Source: JACVRX01 sp963819885 (GTDB lineage Bacteria > Actinomycetota > Actinomycetes > Jiangellales > Jiangellaceae). Taken from it: a stretch of 64,000 nucleotides of DNA. The notes below the pieces were generated by a model that did no database searches, was not told the DNA's origin, and saw only the letters and a program-made list of their open reading frames with translations. Shown here in pieces: positions 1 to 8,501 of the stretch. Each line of letters starts with the position of its first letter. Within the stretch, counting starts at the first letter, position 1. The position numbers and the translations under genes are program-made. The stretch covers positions 62,001-126,000 of the forward strand of contig CAWFXV010000031.1 in the NCBI GenBank assembly GCA_963819885.1, given 5' to 3'.

Positions 1-1
1 C

Positions 2-388
2 AAACCCTGGGTCGGGTGGGTCGTGGGGTTTATCTACTTGGCCGGAGCCGTCATCGGCATCGTCTGGCCTGGCGTTACGCTGCTCGTCCTCATCATCATC
101 GTGGGCATCTCGTTCCTCGTTGGCGGGGTTGTCCAGGCGGTCACGGCCTGGCAGCTAAAGGGGACCGCGACGGGTTGGGGTTGGGCCTTCGCATTCGGCC
201 TGCTGTCGGTGCTGGCGGGCCTGTTCTTTCTGTTCGCTAGTCCAGCCAATTCGGTCCTTGTTCTTGCCCTCGTGTTGGCTTTCTACGTGTTCATGACCGG
301 AGTCATGTTGGTGGCTCTGGCCTTCGCCGTTCGCAACGTGACGAATGCCTTGGCCGACGGGGTCGCCGACACCACACCGGATCTCTGA
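2..388 (+). CDS. HdeD-like (DUF308) membrane protein, 5' truncated
   Basis: The reading frame is open to the left window edge, so the N-terminus is missing; an internal GTG at 23 is not necessarily the start. The visible ~128 residues contain four hydrophobic segments separated by short polar loops, including a GxxxFLVGGVVQ-type helix and an LLSVLAGLFFLF helix. This is the pattern of the short-repeat HdeD/DUF308 family of small integral membrane proteins, usually ~190 residues. HdeD in enterobacteria is linked to acid resistance; the role of actinobacterial members is unknown. The C-terminus is short and polar. Confidence 0.7.
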   Translation, partial: KPWVGWVVGFIYLAGAVIGIVWPGVTLLVLIIIVGISFLVGGVVQAVTAWQLKGTATGWGWAFAFGLLSVLAGLFFLFASPANSVLVLALVLAFYVFMTGVMLVALAFAVRNVTNALADGVADTTPDL

Positions 389-430
389 TCACGGTCGCAT
401 ACGGTCTGGCCGGCGTCCTACGGTGACGAC

Positions 431-1060
431 ATGCGGGTGACGAAGTACGAGCACTCATGCCTTTTGGTGGAGGACGGCGACGTTCGGATCTTGACCGATC
501 CCGGAGAACTGACTCACGGATTCGTCAACCTCACCGGCCTGAGCGCAATTCTGGTCACTCACCAGCACTTCGACCACATCGACCTCGAGCGCATCGCGCC
601 ATTGCTCGAGCGCAATCCGAAGGCCGCCCTCTACGCCGACGAGGCCACCGCGGCGCTTCTCGCCGAACGCGACATCCCGGCTCAAGCAGCACGCCAGGGT
701 GACCGACTCGACGTCGGCGTCGAGGTGGCCGTCTACGGCCGCGAACACGCGGTGATCCATCCGGAGATTCCGGTCGTCCCCAATGTCGGCTACCTCGTCG
801 GAGGCCGGTTCTTTCATCCCGGCGACTCGTTCACGGTGCCCGACATGCCGGTCGAGGTGTTGGGGCTGCCGACGGCGGCCCCCTGGCTCAAAGCCAGCGA
901 AGCAATCGATTACTTGCGGGCGGTCGCCCCCCGAATTGCCATCCCCATCCACGAAGGACTGCTGGCCAGGCCCGGCGTCTACTACGGGCACTATCAACGG
1001 CTTGCACCGGCTGCAACGGAGGTCAGACTGCTCGAGCCGGACGGGCACATCAGGATCTGA
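431..1060 (+). CDS. MBL-fold metal-dependent hydrolase (UlaG-like)
   Basis: 209 residues. The metallo-beta-lactamase signature H-x-H-x-D-H is intact (H44, H46, D48, H49), followed by a PGDS segment near residue 130 and a late conserved His in an IPIHEG context, the UlaG-like arrangement. Such proteins are two-metal hydrolases; the substrate cannot be inferred. It starts at an ATG 40 nt after the HdeD-like gene on the same strand and may be co-transcribed with it. The protein is short and has no signal peptide, so it should be cytoplasmic. A second, broken gene of the same superfamily lies at 37917-38375. Confidence 0.85.
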   Translation: MRVTKYEHSCLLVEDGDVRILTDPGELTHGFVNLTGLSAILVTHQHFDHIDLERIAPLLERNPKAALYADEATAALLAERDIPAQAARQGDRLDVGVEVAVYGREHAVIHPEIPVVPNVGYLVGGRFFHPGDSFTVPDMPVEVLGLPTAAPWLKASEAIDYLRAVAPRIAIPIHEGLLARPGVYYGHYQRLAPAATEVRLLEPDGHIRI

Positions 1061-1104
1061 CGTCCCAGCTCCCGTTCAACAACCGGCGGGCATAGACCTG
1101 GTGC

Positions 1105-1116
1105 TATCATGTGATA
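1105..1116. promoter_or_regulatory. VapB operator: TATCA-TG-TGATA palindrome
   Basis: A perfect inverted repeat TATCA-N2-TGATA sits 17 nt upstream of the vapB ATG. It overlaps a second palindrome, TGATATCA (1112-1119). VapBC complexes autoregulate through short palindromes in exactly this position. TATCAT at 1105 could also serve as a -10 element, so binding would block transcription. The operator assignment is inferred from position and symmetry. Confidence 0.6.
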
Positions 1117-1132
1117 TCAAGAGGTGATGCCC

Positions 1133-1351
1133 ATGGGTGATCTGCTCATCCGCGATGTCCCCGAGGATGTCGTCACCGCGATCGACGAAAAGGCCCGGCA
1201 GATGGGCTTGTCCCGCAGCGAGTACCTTCGCCGAGCACTTGCGCGGGAGCGAACCGCACCGGACGTCGTCACCGCGACGGATCTCCAACGTTTCGCGTAT
1301 ACGTTCGCTGAACTCGGCGACGCAGAGATCATGCGACGTGCTTGGGAGTGA
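1133..1351 (+). CDS. vapB: VapB-type ribbon-helix-helix antitoxin
   Basis: 72 residues starting MGDLLIRDVPEDV. The N-terminal half is a ribbon-helix-helix DNA-binding fold (strand LLIRDVP, helices around residues 10-38 with RSEYLRRAL), as in FitA/VapB antitoxins. The C-terminal half (FAYTFAELGDAEIMRRAW) would be the flexible toxin-binding tail. The start at 1133 is preferred over the upstream GTG/ATG (1124/1127) because AAGAGGTGA ends four bases upstream of it. The gene overlaps the toxin by GTGA, the usual translational coupling. Expected role: neutralises VapC and represses the operon. Confidence 0.85.
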   Translation: MGDLLIRDVPEDVVTAIDEKARQMGLSRSEYLRRALARERTAPDVVTATDLQRFAYTFAELGDAEIMRRAWE

Positions 1352-1755
1352 CCGGCTGGCTCATCGACAAGTCCGCACTCGTGCGATTGGGGTCGAGTCC
1401 AGACGCAGATGAGTGGGCGAGCAAGATCCACCGCGGGCTTGTGCGGATCGCGACGGTGACGCGGCTCGAGGTCGGCTACTCTGCCCGAACAGCCGCCGAT
1501 CTGACGGTAAGCATCGCGCAACCGCCGCTGTCGTCGATGCCAGTCGAGTACCTCACCCCGGCCATCGAAGATCGCGCCGTCGAGGTCCAGACGATGTTGG
1601 CGCACCGCGGCCAGCACCGGGCGGCGTCGGTGCCTGATCTCCTGATTGCGGCCGCAGCCGAACTCGCCAGCTTGACTGTGCTGCACGTGGACAGCGACTT
1701 CGAGCTCATCGCCGAGATCACGGGGCAGCCAGAAGAGCGCCTGCGCTGCGAATGA
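1348..1755 (+). CDS. vapC: VapC-type PIN-domain toxin ribonuclease
   Basis: 135 residues from a GTG that overlaps the antitoxin stop. PIN-domain features are visible: the first acidic residue in the N-terminal WLIDKSALVRL strand, a Glu in TRLEVGYSAR, and the C-terminal PDLLIAAAAE and VLHVDSDFELIA motifs that carry the remaining acidic metal ligands. VapC toxins are Mg2+-dependent RNases that cut tRNA or rRNA. Cognate with the upstream VapB. The next gene converges from the other strand. Confidence 0.88.
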   Translation: MTGWLIDKSALVRLGSSPDADEWASKIHRGLVRIATVTRLEVGYSARTAADLTVSIAQPPLSSMPVEYLTPAIEDRAVEVQTMLAHRGQHRAASVPDLLIAAAAELASLTVLHVDSDFELIAEITGQPEERLRCE

Positions 1756-1762
1756 CCAGGAG

Positions 1763-2665
1763 CTAGTCGACGAGCAGCACGAGCTTGCCGCGGACGTGCC
1801 CCTCCTCGCTGAGCCGGTGCGCCTGCGGGCCGTCGGCGAGGGAGAACGTCTGCGCGACCGGCATCGAGAACTCGCCGCGCTCCCACAGTTCGGCTGCCTC
1901 GGCAAGGGCATGCCAAGCCCTGCTGTCGCCAGCCCGTCCACTGGTGTAGTGCACCCCGTATTGCTCGGCCTGCCGATCTGCGATGGTGACGACACGGTCA
2001 GCGGATCCGGTGATCTCGATCAAGTCGGGCAGAGCTCCACGGCCGGCCGTATCGAGCGCGGCATCCACACCCTGCGGTGCCAGCTCCTTGACCCGGGCGG
2101 GCAACCCGTCGCCATACGTCGTGGGGACGGCGCCCAAAGCCCGCAGGTAGTCGTGATTACCGGCGCTGGCCGTGCCGATCACGGTAATTCCGCGAGCCCG
2201 GGCCAGCTGCACGACGGCGGAGCCGACGCCGCCCGCGGCCCCGTTGACCAGCAGCGTCTGACCCGACGAGACACCGAGCGCCTCGAGCGCCCGGACGGCC
2301 GTCTCCACCGGTACCGGCAGCCCCGCAGCTTCCTCGAACGGCATATCCGCCGGCTTGGCCGCATAGTTCTCCAGCAGGGCGTGCTGGGCTGCGCCTCCTG
2401 AGACGGCCATCCCGAAGACCTCGTCGCCGAGGGAGACGCCGGTCACGCCGTCGCCGACCTCGTCCACCACACCAGCGACGTCGGAGCCACTGATCGCCGG
2501 CAGACCAGCCTTGAACAGGCCTTTGCGAGCCTTCCAATCCACCGGGTTGACCCCGACAGCCTTGACCGCCACTCGGATCTGCCCCGGGCCGGCATGTGGC
2601 TCGTCCATGTCGACGACGCGCAGAACCTCTGGGTCGCCGTATTCCGAGTACTGCAATGCCTTCAT
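1763..2665 (-). CDS. NADP-dependent MDR (quinone oxidoreductase-like) protein
   Basis: 300 residues starting MKALQYSEYGDPEVL, typical for zinc-independent medium-chain dehydrogenase/reductases. The N-terminal GroES-like domain (VKAVGVNPVDWKARKG) is followed by a Rossmann domain with the cofactor loop NGAAGGVGSAVVQLA. No zinc-ligand Cys/His set is visible. The start at 2665 is preferred over an in-frame ATG 18 nt upstream because GGAG lies six bases before it. These enzymes reduce quinones or enals with NADPH; the substrate is not predictable. Paralogues occur at 32718, 40894 and 56014; the last begins almost identically. Confidence 0.85.
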   Translation of the reverse strand: MKALQYSEYGDPEVLRVVDMDEPHAGPGQIRVAVKAVGVNPVDWKARKGLFKAGLPAISGSDVAGVVDEVGDGVTGVSLGDEVFGMAVSGGAAQHALLENYAAKPADMPFEEAAGLPVPVETAVRALEALGVSSGQTLLVNGAAGGVGSAVVQLARARGITVIGTASAGNHDYLRALGAVPTTYGDGLPARVKELAPQGVDAALDTAGRGALPDLIEITGSADRVVTIADRQAEQYGVHYTSGRAGDSRAWHALAEAAELWERGEFSMPVAQTFSLADGPQAHRLSEEGHVRGKLVLLVD

Positions 2666-2758
2666 CCGCTGCTCCGTCATCATGGCCGCCTTGTCGCGGC
2701 GATTGGTCCGGCAACCCGAGCGCCGCGTCGACCATTCCCGGTCGATCGCATTCGCCGC

Positions 2759-3958
2759 TCACAAGTTGAGCACCGGGCTCGCCAACACCGCGCCGATCAC
2801 GACGAGCCACGGCGGCACCTTGGCGAAGTGAAGAGCCACGAACAGCCCCACGGCGAACAGCGCATCGACAACAGAGCCGACGGAACTGGTGATGATCGGG
2901 TCGAACAGAGCGGCCGCCAACAGACCGACCACGGCCGCGTTGACGGCAATCAGCGCCGCCTGGACTTGGCCGTCGGAGCGGATTCGCTGCCAGAACGGCA
3001 GTACTCCGAACAGGATCAGGGACCCTGGCAGAAAGACAGCAATCGTGGCGACGGCAGCGCCCGGCAGACCAGCGGCGACCTGTCCGACATAGGTGGCGAA
3101 TGTGAACAGCGGGCCGGGCAACGTCTGGGCGACGCCGTACCCGGCGAGGAAGCTCGTCTCGTCGATCAACCCGGGCACTGTCTCGGCCTCGAGCAGCGGA
3201 AGGACGACGTGCCCACCACCGAAGACGAGCGCGCCCGAGCGGTACATCGCGTCGGCGAGCTCGGCGAGGACGCCGAGCCCAGCGACGAACGGCAACAGCG
3301 CAAGCAAGGCGACAAATGCCGACAGTGCGACCACACCAGCACGCCGCCCCACGTTCAGCGGCAACTCGTTCGGATCGGGGACCGGCTGTGAACGGAACAC
3401 GAGCAGTCCCGCAAGCGCGGCCACGACGAGGCAGCCCACCTGCGCCAAGCCGGATGTCGGCAGAACGAGCAGCGCCGCGCCTGTGATGACGGCGATCGCG
3501 GCGGTCGACCGCGTGGCCGCCAATCGCCGGGCCATCCCGATCACCGCGTCGAGTACCACCGCCACGGCGACCAGCTTCAGTGCCCCCAGCCAGACCTCGC
3601 CCCCGACACCGCCGCGCGCCGCGAGTGCGCCAAATGCCGTCATGATCACTGCCGACGGCAGGGTGAACCCGATCCAGCCGGCGAGGGCTCCGCGCCACCC
3701 TGCTCGCGTATAACCGACAGCCATGCCGACCTGCGAGGACGCCGGGCCGGGAAGGAACTGACCGAGTGCCACCAGCTCGGCGAACGCGGCGTCGGTCAAC
3801 CATTGCCGGCGCTCGACGTACTCGGCACGGAAATAGCCCAGATGCGCGATCGGGCCACCGAACGAGGTGAGGCCCAGCCGCAACGCCACCGTGAACACCT
3901 CGAGTGGACCAGGTCTCACCAGACAGAGCCTGCCGCAAGCCGTCGCCTCATTTCGCAT
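2759..3958 (-). CDS. chrA: ChrA-family chromate efflux transporter
   Basis: About 399 residues from ATG at 3958. Two homologous halves carry the CHR motifs: FGGPIAHLGYFRAEYVERRQW with LGQFLPGPASSQVGMAVGY in the first half, and FGGGHVVLPLLEAE with GYGVAQTLPGPLFTFATYVG in the second. At least ten hydrophobic segments are present. This is the long, bidomain ChrA that expels chromate. The gene ends about 95 nt before the start of the MDR gene on the same strand. The open frame continues upstream past 3958, but that extension lacks transporter-like sequence and overlaps the divergent gene at 3997. Confidence 0.9.
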   Translation of the reverse strand: MRNEATACGRLCLVRPGPLEVFTVALRLGLTSFGGPIAHLGYFRAEYVERRQWLTDAAFAELVALGQFLPGPASSQVGMAVGYTRAGWRGALAGWIGFTLPSAVIMTAFGALAARGGVGGEVWLGALKLVAVAVVLDAVIGMARRLAATRSTAAIAVITGAALLVLPTSGLAQVGCLVVAALAGLLVFRSQPVPDPNELPLNVGRRAGVVALSAFVALLALLPFVAGLGVLAELADAMYRSGALVFGGGHVVLPLLEAETVPGLIDETSFLAGYGVAQTLPGPLFTFATYVGQVAAGLPGAAVATIAVFLPGSLILFGVLPFWQRIRSDGQVQAALIAVNAAVVGLLAAALFDPIITSSVGSVVDALFAVGLFVALHFAKVPPWLVVIGAVLASPVLNL

Positions 3959-3996
3959 CAAGGGGTGCGTCGGTGGCTCTCTGTACGCTGACCCGC

Positions 3997-4542
3997 ATGG
4001 CTGTCTCGTCGCTGATGGTGCCGCTGGGATCGCGTGCGCCGGATTTTGACCTCGCGGACGTCTCCGGTCGCACGGTACGTCTCGACGATCTGGCGGAAGC
4101 GCCCGCGTTGCTGGTGGCGTTCCTGTGCAATCACTGCCCATACGTTCGGCACGTCGAGGGCGAGTTGGGCCGGTTGCTCGCCCGACACCCGAGCCTGGCG
4201 GTCGTCGGAATCTGCACGAACGACGCAGACGCATACCCGGAGGATCGGCCCGAGCGGTTGGCCGATCAGGCGCGGCGGGCATCCTGGACCTTCCCCTATC
4301 TGGTCGACAGCGACCAGACGGTCGGGCTGGCCTACTCAGCGGCCTGCACCCCGGATTTCTTTCTCTACGACGCGGCCCGTCGGCTGGCGTACCGGGGTGC
4401 CTTCGATGAGTCGACCCCCGGCAACGGCAAGCCGGTGACCGGAGCGCTCCTCGAGGCGGCTATCACGCGCGTCCTGGCTGGTGAGCCGGTGCCTGAGCCG
4501 CATCGGCCGAGCATGGGCTGCTCTATCAAGTGGCGGTCATAG
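3997..4542 (+). CDS. Thioredoxin-like (AhpC/TSA fold) protein
   Basis: 181 residues. The start is set at the ATG opening MAVSSLMVPLGSRAPDFDL; the upstream frame extension overlaps chrA. The fold is the peroxiredoxin-like SRAPDFDL...DL opening, followed by FLCNHCPYVRHVE with a CxxC pair (C44, C47) and a following Pro, typical of a family of thioredoxin-like proteins of about 180 residues. The cis-Pro region appears as ACTPDFFLYD. Likely a cytoplasmic thiol-disulfide reductase or peroxide-detoxifying protein. Divergent from chrA, with 38 nt between the two starts, so the promoters must overlap. Confidence 0.8.
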   Translation: MAVSSLMVPLGSRAPDFDLADVSGRTVRLDDLAEAPALLVAFLCNHCPYVRHVEGELGRLLARHPSLAVVGICTNDADAYPEDRPERLADQARRASWTFPYLVDSDQTVGLAYSAACTPDFFLYDAARRLAYRGAFDESTPGNGKPVTGALLEAAITRVLAGEPVPEPHRPSMGCSIKWRS

Positions 4543-4692
4543 TTCGAGCGAGCTGCCTGCGTCAGTGGGCATGACGCAACGTGCTGAGTACCCGTAGATA
4601 ACGCGACAACTGGTGTATTTAGTCTCCTGCTGGGTGTGGCAGCGGATGGGCCGGGTACGGTCTCGCGCATCGCTCTCGAGGGGGTTCACGGG

Positions 4693-6024
4693 GTGCACAT
4701 TCGTGTCGTTCAACAGCCGAGGAGGGCGTCCGGGATTACCGCGGTCGCCGCGGTGGTCGCCTTCACCTGTGCTGGAGTCTCGGGCTGCTCGTCACAGGTG
4801 CCCGCTGACGACGGCCAACGCGCGAGTCAGCCGGCCGCGGCAATCCATGAACACATGGTTGAGGCGGCGGCTGTCGATGAGCTCGATGCGGTTGATCTCC
4901 GCGTCAAGCTGGAGCAGCTACTCGGCCAGCACGCGATCCTCACGGTTCGGCTCACCAGGGCGCGCCTGCGCAGTGACGGCGACCTCGCCCAGTCGGCAGA
5001 CGCCGCCCTGACGAAGAACACCGCGGACATGGGCGAGCTGATCGGGTCCGTGTACGGCTCGGAAGCAGCCGAGGAGTTCGAACAGATGTGGCTCGGCCAC
5101 GTCACTGACGTGTTCGACTACTCACGCGGAGTGGCCGACGGGGATGAAGACGTCAAGGCGCAGGCACGTCGCCAGCTGGACGAATATGTGTCTGAGCTCA
5201 GCCAGTTCCTCGATGCGGCCACCAACCAAGCGGCTCCATCCTCGGTCGTTGCGGCCGAATTGCGTATGCACGTCGATCAGCTTCTGCAACAAGTCGACGT
5301 GTACGCCGGCGGGGATTACGAACAGGCCTTCACCCTCGAGCGGGAGTGTTTCGCCCACATGTTTCCGCTGGGCAAGGCCCTGGCCGCCGGCGTCGTGACC
5401 GGCGGGGGTGCGCAATTACCGGCGGAATTCGACAACCCGGCTGCCGAGTTGCAGTCGCGGCTGGGCATGCTTCTCGGTGAACACGCCGAATTGGCTGTCG
5501 ATGCCATGCGCTCAGGAATATCCGGCGCTCCTGATTTTCCGGCGGCCGGTGCGGCGCTGGACGAGAATACGCGTGAGATCACGGCCATGATCGAGAGCGT
5601 GTTCGGCGGCCAGAGTGCGGGGTCTTTCCAGGAACTGTGGGCGGATCACATCGACTCGTTCGTGACCTATACCCAGGCGCTCGCAGCCGCGGACGCCGGT
5701 CTGCAAAAGACCTCGGCCGAGCAGCTGGCGGAGTTCAACGAGGACTTCGCTGCGTTCCTGTCGTCTTCGACCGAAGGGCGTTTGGGCGCGCCTGCTTTGG
5801 TCGATGGATTTGTCCTGCACGAGGATTTTCTGCTCCAACAAGTCAACGCATACGCCGAGCGCGACTACAGCGCGGCGCACGAGCTGTCCTTCGACGCCTA
5901 CCAGCACATGTTCGCGTTGGCGGCACAAGCGGCCGCGGCAATCGGGGACACTGTCGCAGCGCAGAGCCCGATCGGCGGTGCGCAGACCGGCGCGGGCGGA
6001 ACGGCCACCGTCCCACGGCGTTGA
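4693..6024 (+). CDS. Secreted lipoprotein with two tandem helical repeats
   Basis: 443 residues from GTG at 4693, chosen because GAGGGGG lies eight bases upstream and it gives a short RR-containing n-region. A hydrophobic stretch ends in a GVSGC lipobox. The mature part is two copies of a ~170-residue all-helical module: LGQHAILTVRLTRA...LHVDQLLQQVDVYAGGDYEQAF and LGEHAELAVDAMRS...HEDFLLQQVNAYAERDYSAAH. Each has the pattern L-G-x-H-A, then an MWxxH or LWADH helix, then a QQVxxYAxxDY helix. From memory, similar modules follow copper-amine-oxidase N-terminal domains in firmicute secreted proteins; this is not certain. First gene of an operon with a sortase. Function unknown. Confidence 0.75.
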   Translation: MHIRVVQQPRRASGITAVAAVVAFTCAGVSGCSSQVPADDGQRASQPAAAIHEHMVEAAAVDELDAVDLRVKLEQLLGQHAILTVRLTRARLRSDGDLAQSADAALTKNTADMGELIGSVYGSEAAEEFEQMWLGHVTDVFDYSRGVADGDEDVKAQARRQLDEYVSELSQFLDAATNQAAPSSVVAAELRMHVDQLLQQVDVYAGGDYEQAFTLERECFAHMFPLGKALAAGVVTGGGAQLPAEFDNPAAELQSRLGMLLGEHAELAVDAMRSGISGAPDFPAAGAALDENTREITAMIESVFGGQSAGSFQELWADHIDSFVTYTQALAAADAGLQKTSAEQLAEFNEDFAAFLSSSTEGRLGAPALVDGFVLHEDFLLQQVNAYAERDYSAAHELSFDAYQHMFALAAQAAAAIGDTVAAQSPIGGAQTGAGGTATVPRR

Positions 6025-6025
6025 C

Positions 6026-6643
6026 ATGATCTCGCTCACTCACCTCTTCAGCGCGGCGGTGTCCGCCTCGCTGCTCGCGATGCTGCTCGGCGGCTGCGCG
6101 AGTGCGCGCGAAACCACCACTATGTCGGCGGCGGCCGGGGAGCCCAGCGCTGCAGCTCCATCGCTTCTGGCGTCCTACCGTTCGACGCGAACCCACACCC
6201 AGACCGCCGCGCCGGTTCGTCTCCGCATCCCGTCCATTGACGTAGACACCGGCTTGGAGGCGCTTGGCCGAGGGCAGGACAACAGCATCGAAGTGCCGCG
6301 GCAGCCGAGCTTGGCAGGCTGGTGGGCCGGCGGTTCTCGGCCAGGACAGGTCGGACCTGCCGTCATTTTGGGGCACGTCGACTCGAAGACAGGGCCGGCG
6401 GTCTTCTACCGGCTGGATGAGCTCGCGGCCGGCGACGAGATCCTCGTCGACCGCGCGGATCAGACCACGGCTCGCTTTCTGGTGAGCTCGCTTGCTAGTT
6501 ATCCGAAAACGGAGTTCCCCAGCGAGCTCGTCTACTACCCGACCCTGAGACCGGAACTCCGATTGGTGACATGCGGGGGCCCACTCGATGGTTCTACTCG
6601 ACACTATCGCGACAATTTGGTGGTATATGCGACTCAAGCGTGA
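6026..6643 (+). CDS. Class F sortase with lipobox
   Basis: 205 residues, ATG one base after the stop of the previous gene. The signal region ends in LLGGC, a lipobox, which would tether the enzyme to the outer face of the membrane instead of the usual N-terminal transmembrane helix. The sortase catalytic set is present: His in ILGHVDSKTGPAVF, Cys in LRLVTCGGPLD, and Arg in HYRDNLVVYA. Class F sortases are actinobacterial transpeptidases that may use LPxTG-like signals. No LPxTG-type substrate is visible in the window, so the target is unknown; the adjacent secreted proteins are candidates. It overlaps the next gene by 17 nt. Confidence 0.88.
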   Translation: MISLTHLFSAAVSASLLAMLLGGCASARETTTMSAAAGEPSAAAPSLLASYRSTRTHTQTAAPVRLRIPSIDVDTGLEALGRGQDNSIEVPRQPSLAGWWAGGSRPGQVGPAVILGHVDSKTGPAVFYRLDELAAGDEILVDRADQTTARFLVSSLASYPKTEFPSELVYYPTLRPELRLVTCGGPLDGSTRHYRDNLVVYATQA

Positions 6644-8450
6644 TCGCGGCAGTGCAGCGGGAACGGCCGCGCTCGCAACGCTTGCTGCCCTGATATTCGT
6701 CCAGTTGGTGTCTCCTCCCGCCGACGCAGCTACGGACGCCCCGCGCGTGGTCGCTGTGCACAGTTCGTCGACGTCTCACGTTTCGATGATTCTGGAGGCG
6801 TCCGAAGCGCAGCTCGACCCGGGCATTGCTGACGTCTGGGCGCCCGAAACGTCTGTCACGGTGGATGGCATTCCGGTCACGCCGACAGTCCAACCGGTGG
6901 CGTCCCGCGACCTGTCTGTCGCGCTGGTGATCGACACGGCGGCCGACATGACTGCAGAAGCGTTGGAAGGGGCGCAAAGTGGGGCGACCGAGTACTTGCT
7001 GCGGCTGCCCGAGGGCGCCAGCACCATGGTCATCGCGTCCGGGGGTGACCCACGCGTCGTCGCACCCTTGAACCGGGGACCGGCCGGCGCCCTGAGCGCC
7101 ATCAGCGCACTGCGCCCCGGAGGCGTTCGTTCGACGACGGCGGGGACGGTGCTCGCCGCGCAGGAACTCGCGACCGCGCCGCCAGGGCCACGAGTGATCG
7201 TCGTCTATTCCAACGGATCTGACGAAGGTGGTCCTTCAGTCGAACAACTCACTCAGGCAGTCTCAGCAGCCCAGGCGGTCATATACGTCCTACAGACTCA
7301 GGCAGCCGACGACAGGTGGTCGCAAGTCGTAGCCGACGCGGGCGGTGAAGAACTCCTGACTGCAACGGCGGACCTGGTTCAGGATTTTGGCCGCCTGGCC
7401 ACGGCATTGGGCCGCCAGTGGATCCTGACGTTCGACCCTCCCGGTTCCTTGCCAGCCGTGGCCGAGGTTGCGGTCACGACTGGTGACGTGCGGTCCAGCG
7501 CGACCGTGACGCTACCCGCCCCGAGCACAGCTCGGACAGGGGGAGGCCAGCCGAACGGCGAAGAGTCACTTGGCAGCGATATCAGGCCGATCGCGATCAT
7601 GCTGCCCGGTCTCGTCCTGGTGGTGTTGGCCCTGCTCGCAGCCATACGTCATGCTCGCCGGCGCACAGCTGTTGGCAGCAAGGTGCCGTCGCCCGCTGTG
7701 GCAGAGTCACGAGCCGGTCCCCCACAGTCGCAATCTGATCAGGAACTCCTGCGGCGCTCGTCGCGTGACCAGGGGCGACAGGCGCCAAATAGACCTGCAC
7801 GGTCACCGGACCGTGTTGTGCGGCGAGGAAGGACCAGCGTCGAAGCATCCGTTGCGCCGCTTCGCTCCCGGATCGGGTCGAGGATCGCCGCGCGAGCGAC
7901 CGCGGTCGGCGACGGTCAGCAGGCCGACCAGGGCCGAAACGCGAAGCTCGTGCTCACTGGCTCAGACGACGCCGTTGTCAACCTGAGCCGGACTGTCCTC
8001 GGTCCGGCCGCCGTGCACATCACCGGAAATCCAGCGTCCCGCTATTTCGGGGTCCGTTCTTTAGGCACTGCGGACGACCTGGTCATCACGCTCCGGCCCT
8101 ACGTGGGAATCCGGCCGCTGGGTTGGGACGGCGGCGAATCGACCGGCTTCGAGGTGACCGCCACCGGCTCCTGGAGAATCGAGGTTCTTCCACTTTCAGT
8201 TATTCCGACGTTCAGCACCCAATTCAACGGGTCCGGAGATATGGTCGTGCGTTTCGAAGGCGATGCCTCGCTCGCCGAGATTGCCGGGAACACCGCGGGG
8301 CGGTACTTCTTCGTCCGAGCCTTTGGCCCTCCTGGAACTGACATACTCGTCAACACCAGTCGGCCGTATCGCGGCACGTGTCAGATCGGCTGCGGGCCTC
8401 AGTTCTTCGCCGTCCAAGCCGTGGGATCATGGGCCATCACCGTCAAGTGA
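6627..8450 (+). CDS. VWA-like membrane protein with C-terminal repeats
   Basis: 607 residues from ATG at 6627, overlapping the sortase gene. A signal peptide-like segment (residues ~10-35) precedes a von Willebrand A-like domain (LSVALVIDTAADMT..., ...RVIVVYSNGSDEGG...), but the metal site is degenerate: DTAAD instead of DxSxS. A transmembrane helix lies near residue 335, followed by an Arg/Pro-rich linker and two ~75-residue beta repeats. Both repeats have the form GN-x-x-x-R-Y-F-x-V-R-x-x-G ... RPY ... VxAxGSW. Topology would place the VWA domain outside. Third gene of the sortase operon; probably works with the lipoprotein in the envelope. No recognised name. Confidence 0.7.
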   Translation: MRLKRDRGSAAGTAALATLAALIFVQLVSPPADAATDAPRVVAVHSSSTSHVSMILEASEAQLDPGIADVWAPETSVTVDGIPVTPTVQPVASRDLSVALVIDTAADMTAEALEGAQSGATEYLLRLPEGASTMVIASGGDPRVVAPLNRGPAGALSAISALRPGGVRSTTAGTVLAAQELATAPPGPRVIVVYSNGSDEGGPSVEQLTQAVSAAQAVIYVLQTQAADDRWSQVVADAGGEELLTATADLVQDFGRLATALGRQWILTFDPPGSLPAVAEVAVTTGDVRSSATVTLPAPSTARTGGGQPNGEESLGSDIRPIAIMLPGLVLVVLALLAAIRHARRRTAVGSKVPSPAVAESRAGPPQSQSDQELLRRSSRDQGRQAPNRPARSPDRVVRRGRTSVEASVAPLRSRIGSRIAARATAVGDGQQADQGRNAKLVLTGSDDAVVNLSRTVLGPAAVHITGNPASRYFGVRSLGTADDLVITLRPYVGIRPLGWDGGESTGFEVTATGSWRIEVLPLSVIPTFSTQFNGSGDMVVRFEGDASLAEIAGNTAGRYFFVRAFGPPGTDILVNTSRPYRGTCQIGCGPQFFAVQAVGSWAITVK

Positions 8451-8501
8451 TCCGATCCTCTTCTGCGGCCGCTGTGGTGTGTGAGATCACCTCGGCGTCC
8501 G

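Noticed and set aside
2157..3938. A 593-residue open frame on the minus strand overlapping the MDR and chrA genes
   Set aside because: It is out of frame with both clearly recognisable genes, Arg/Gly-rich and without family motifs: a high-GC shadow.
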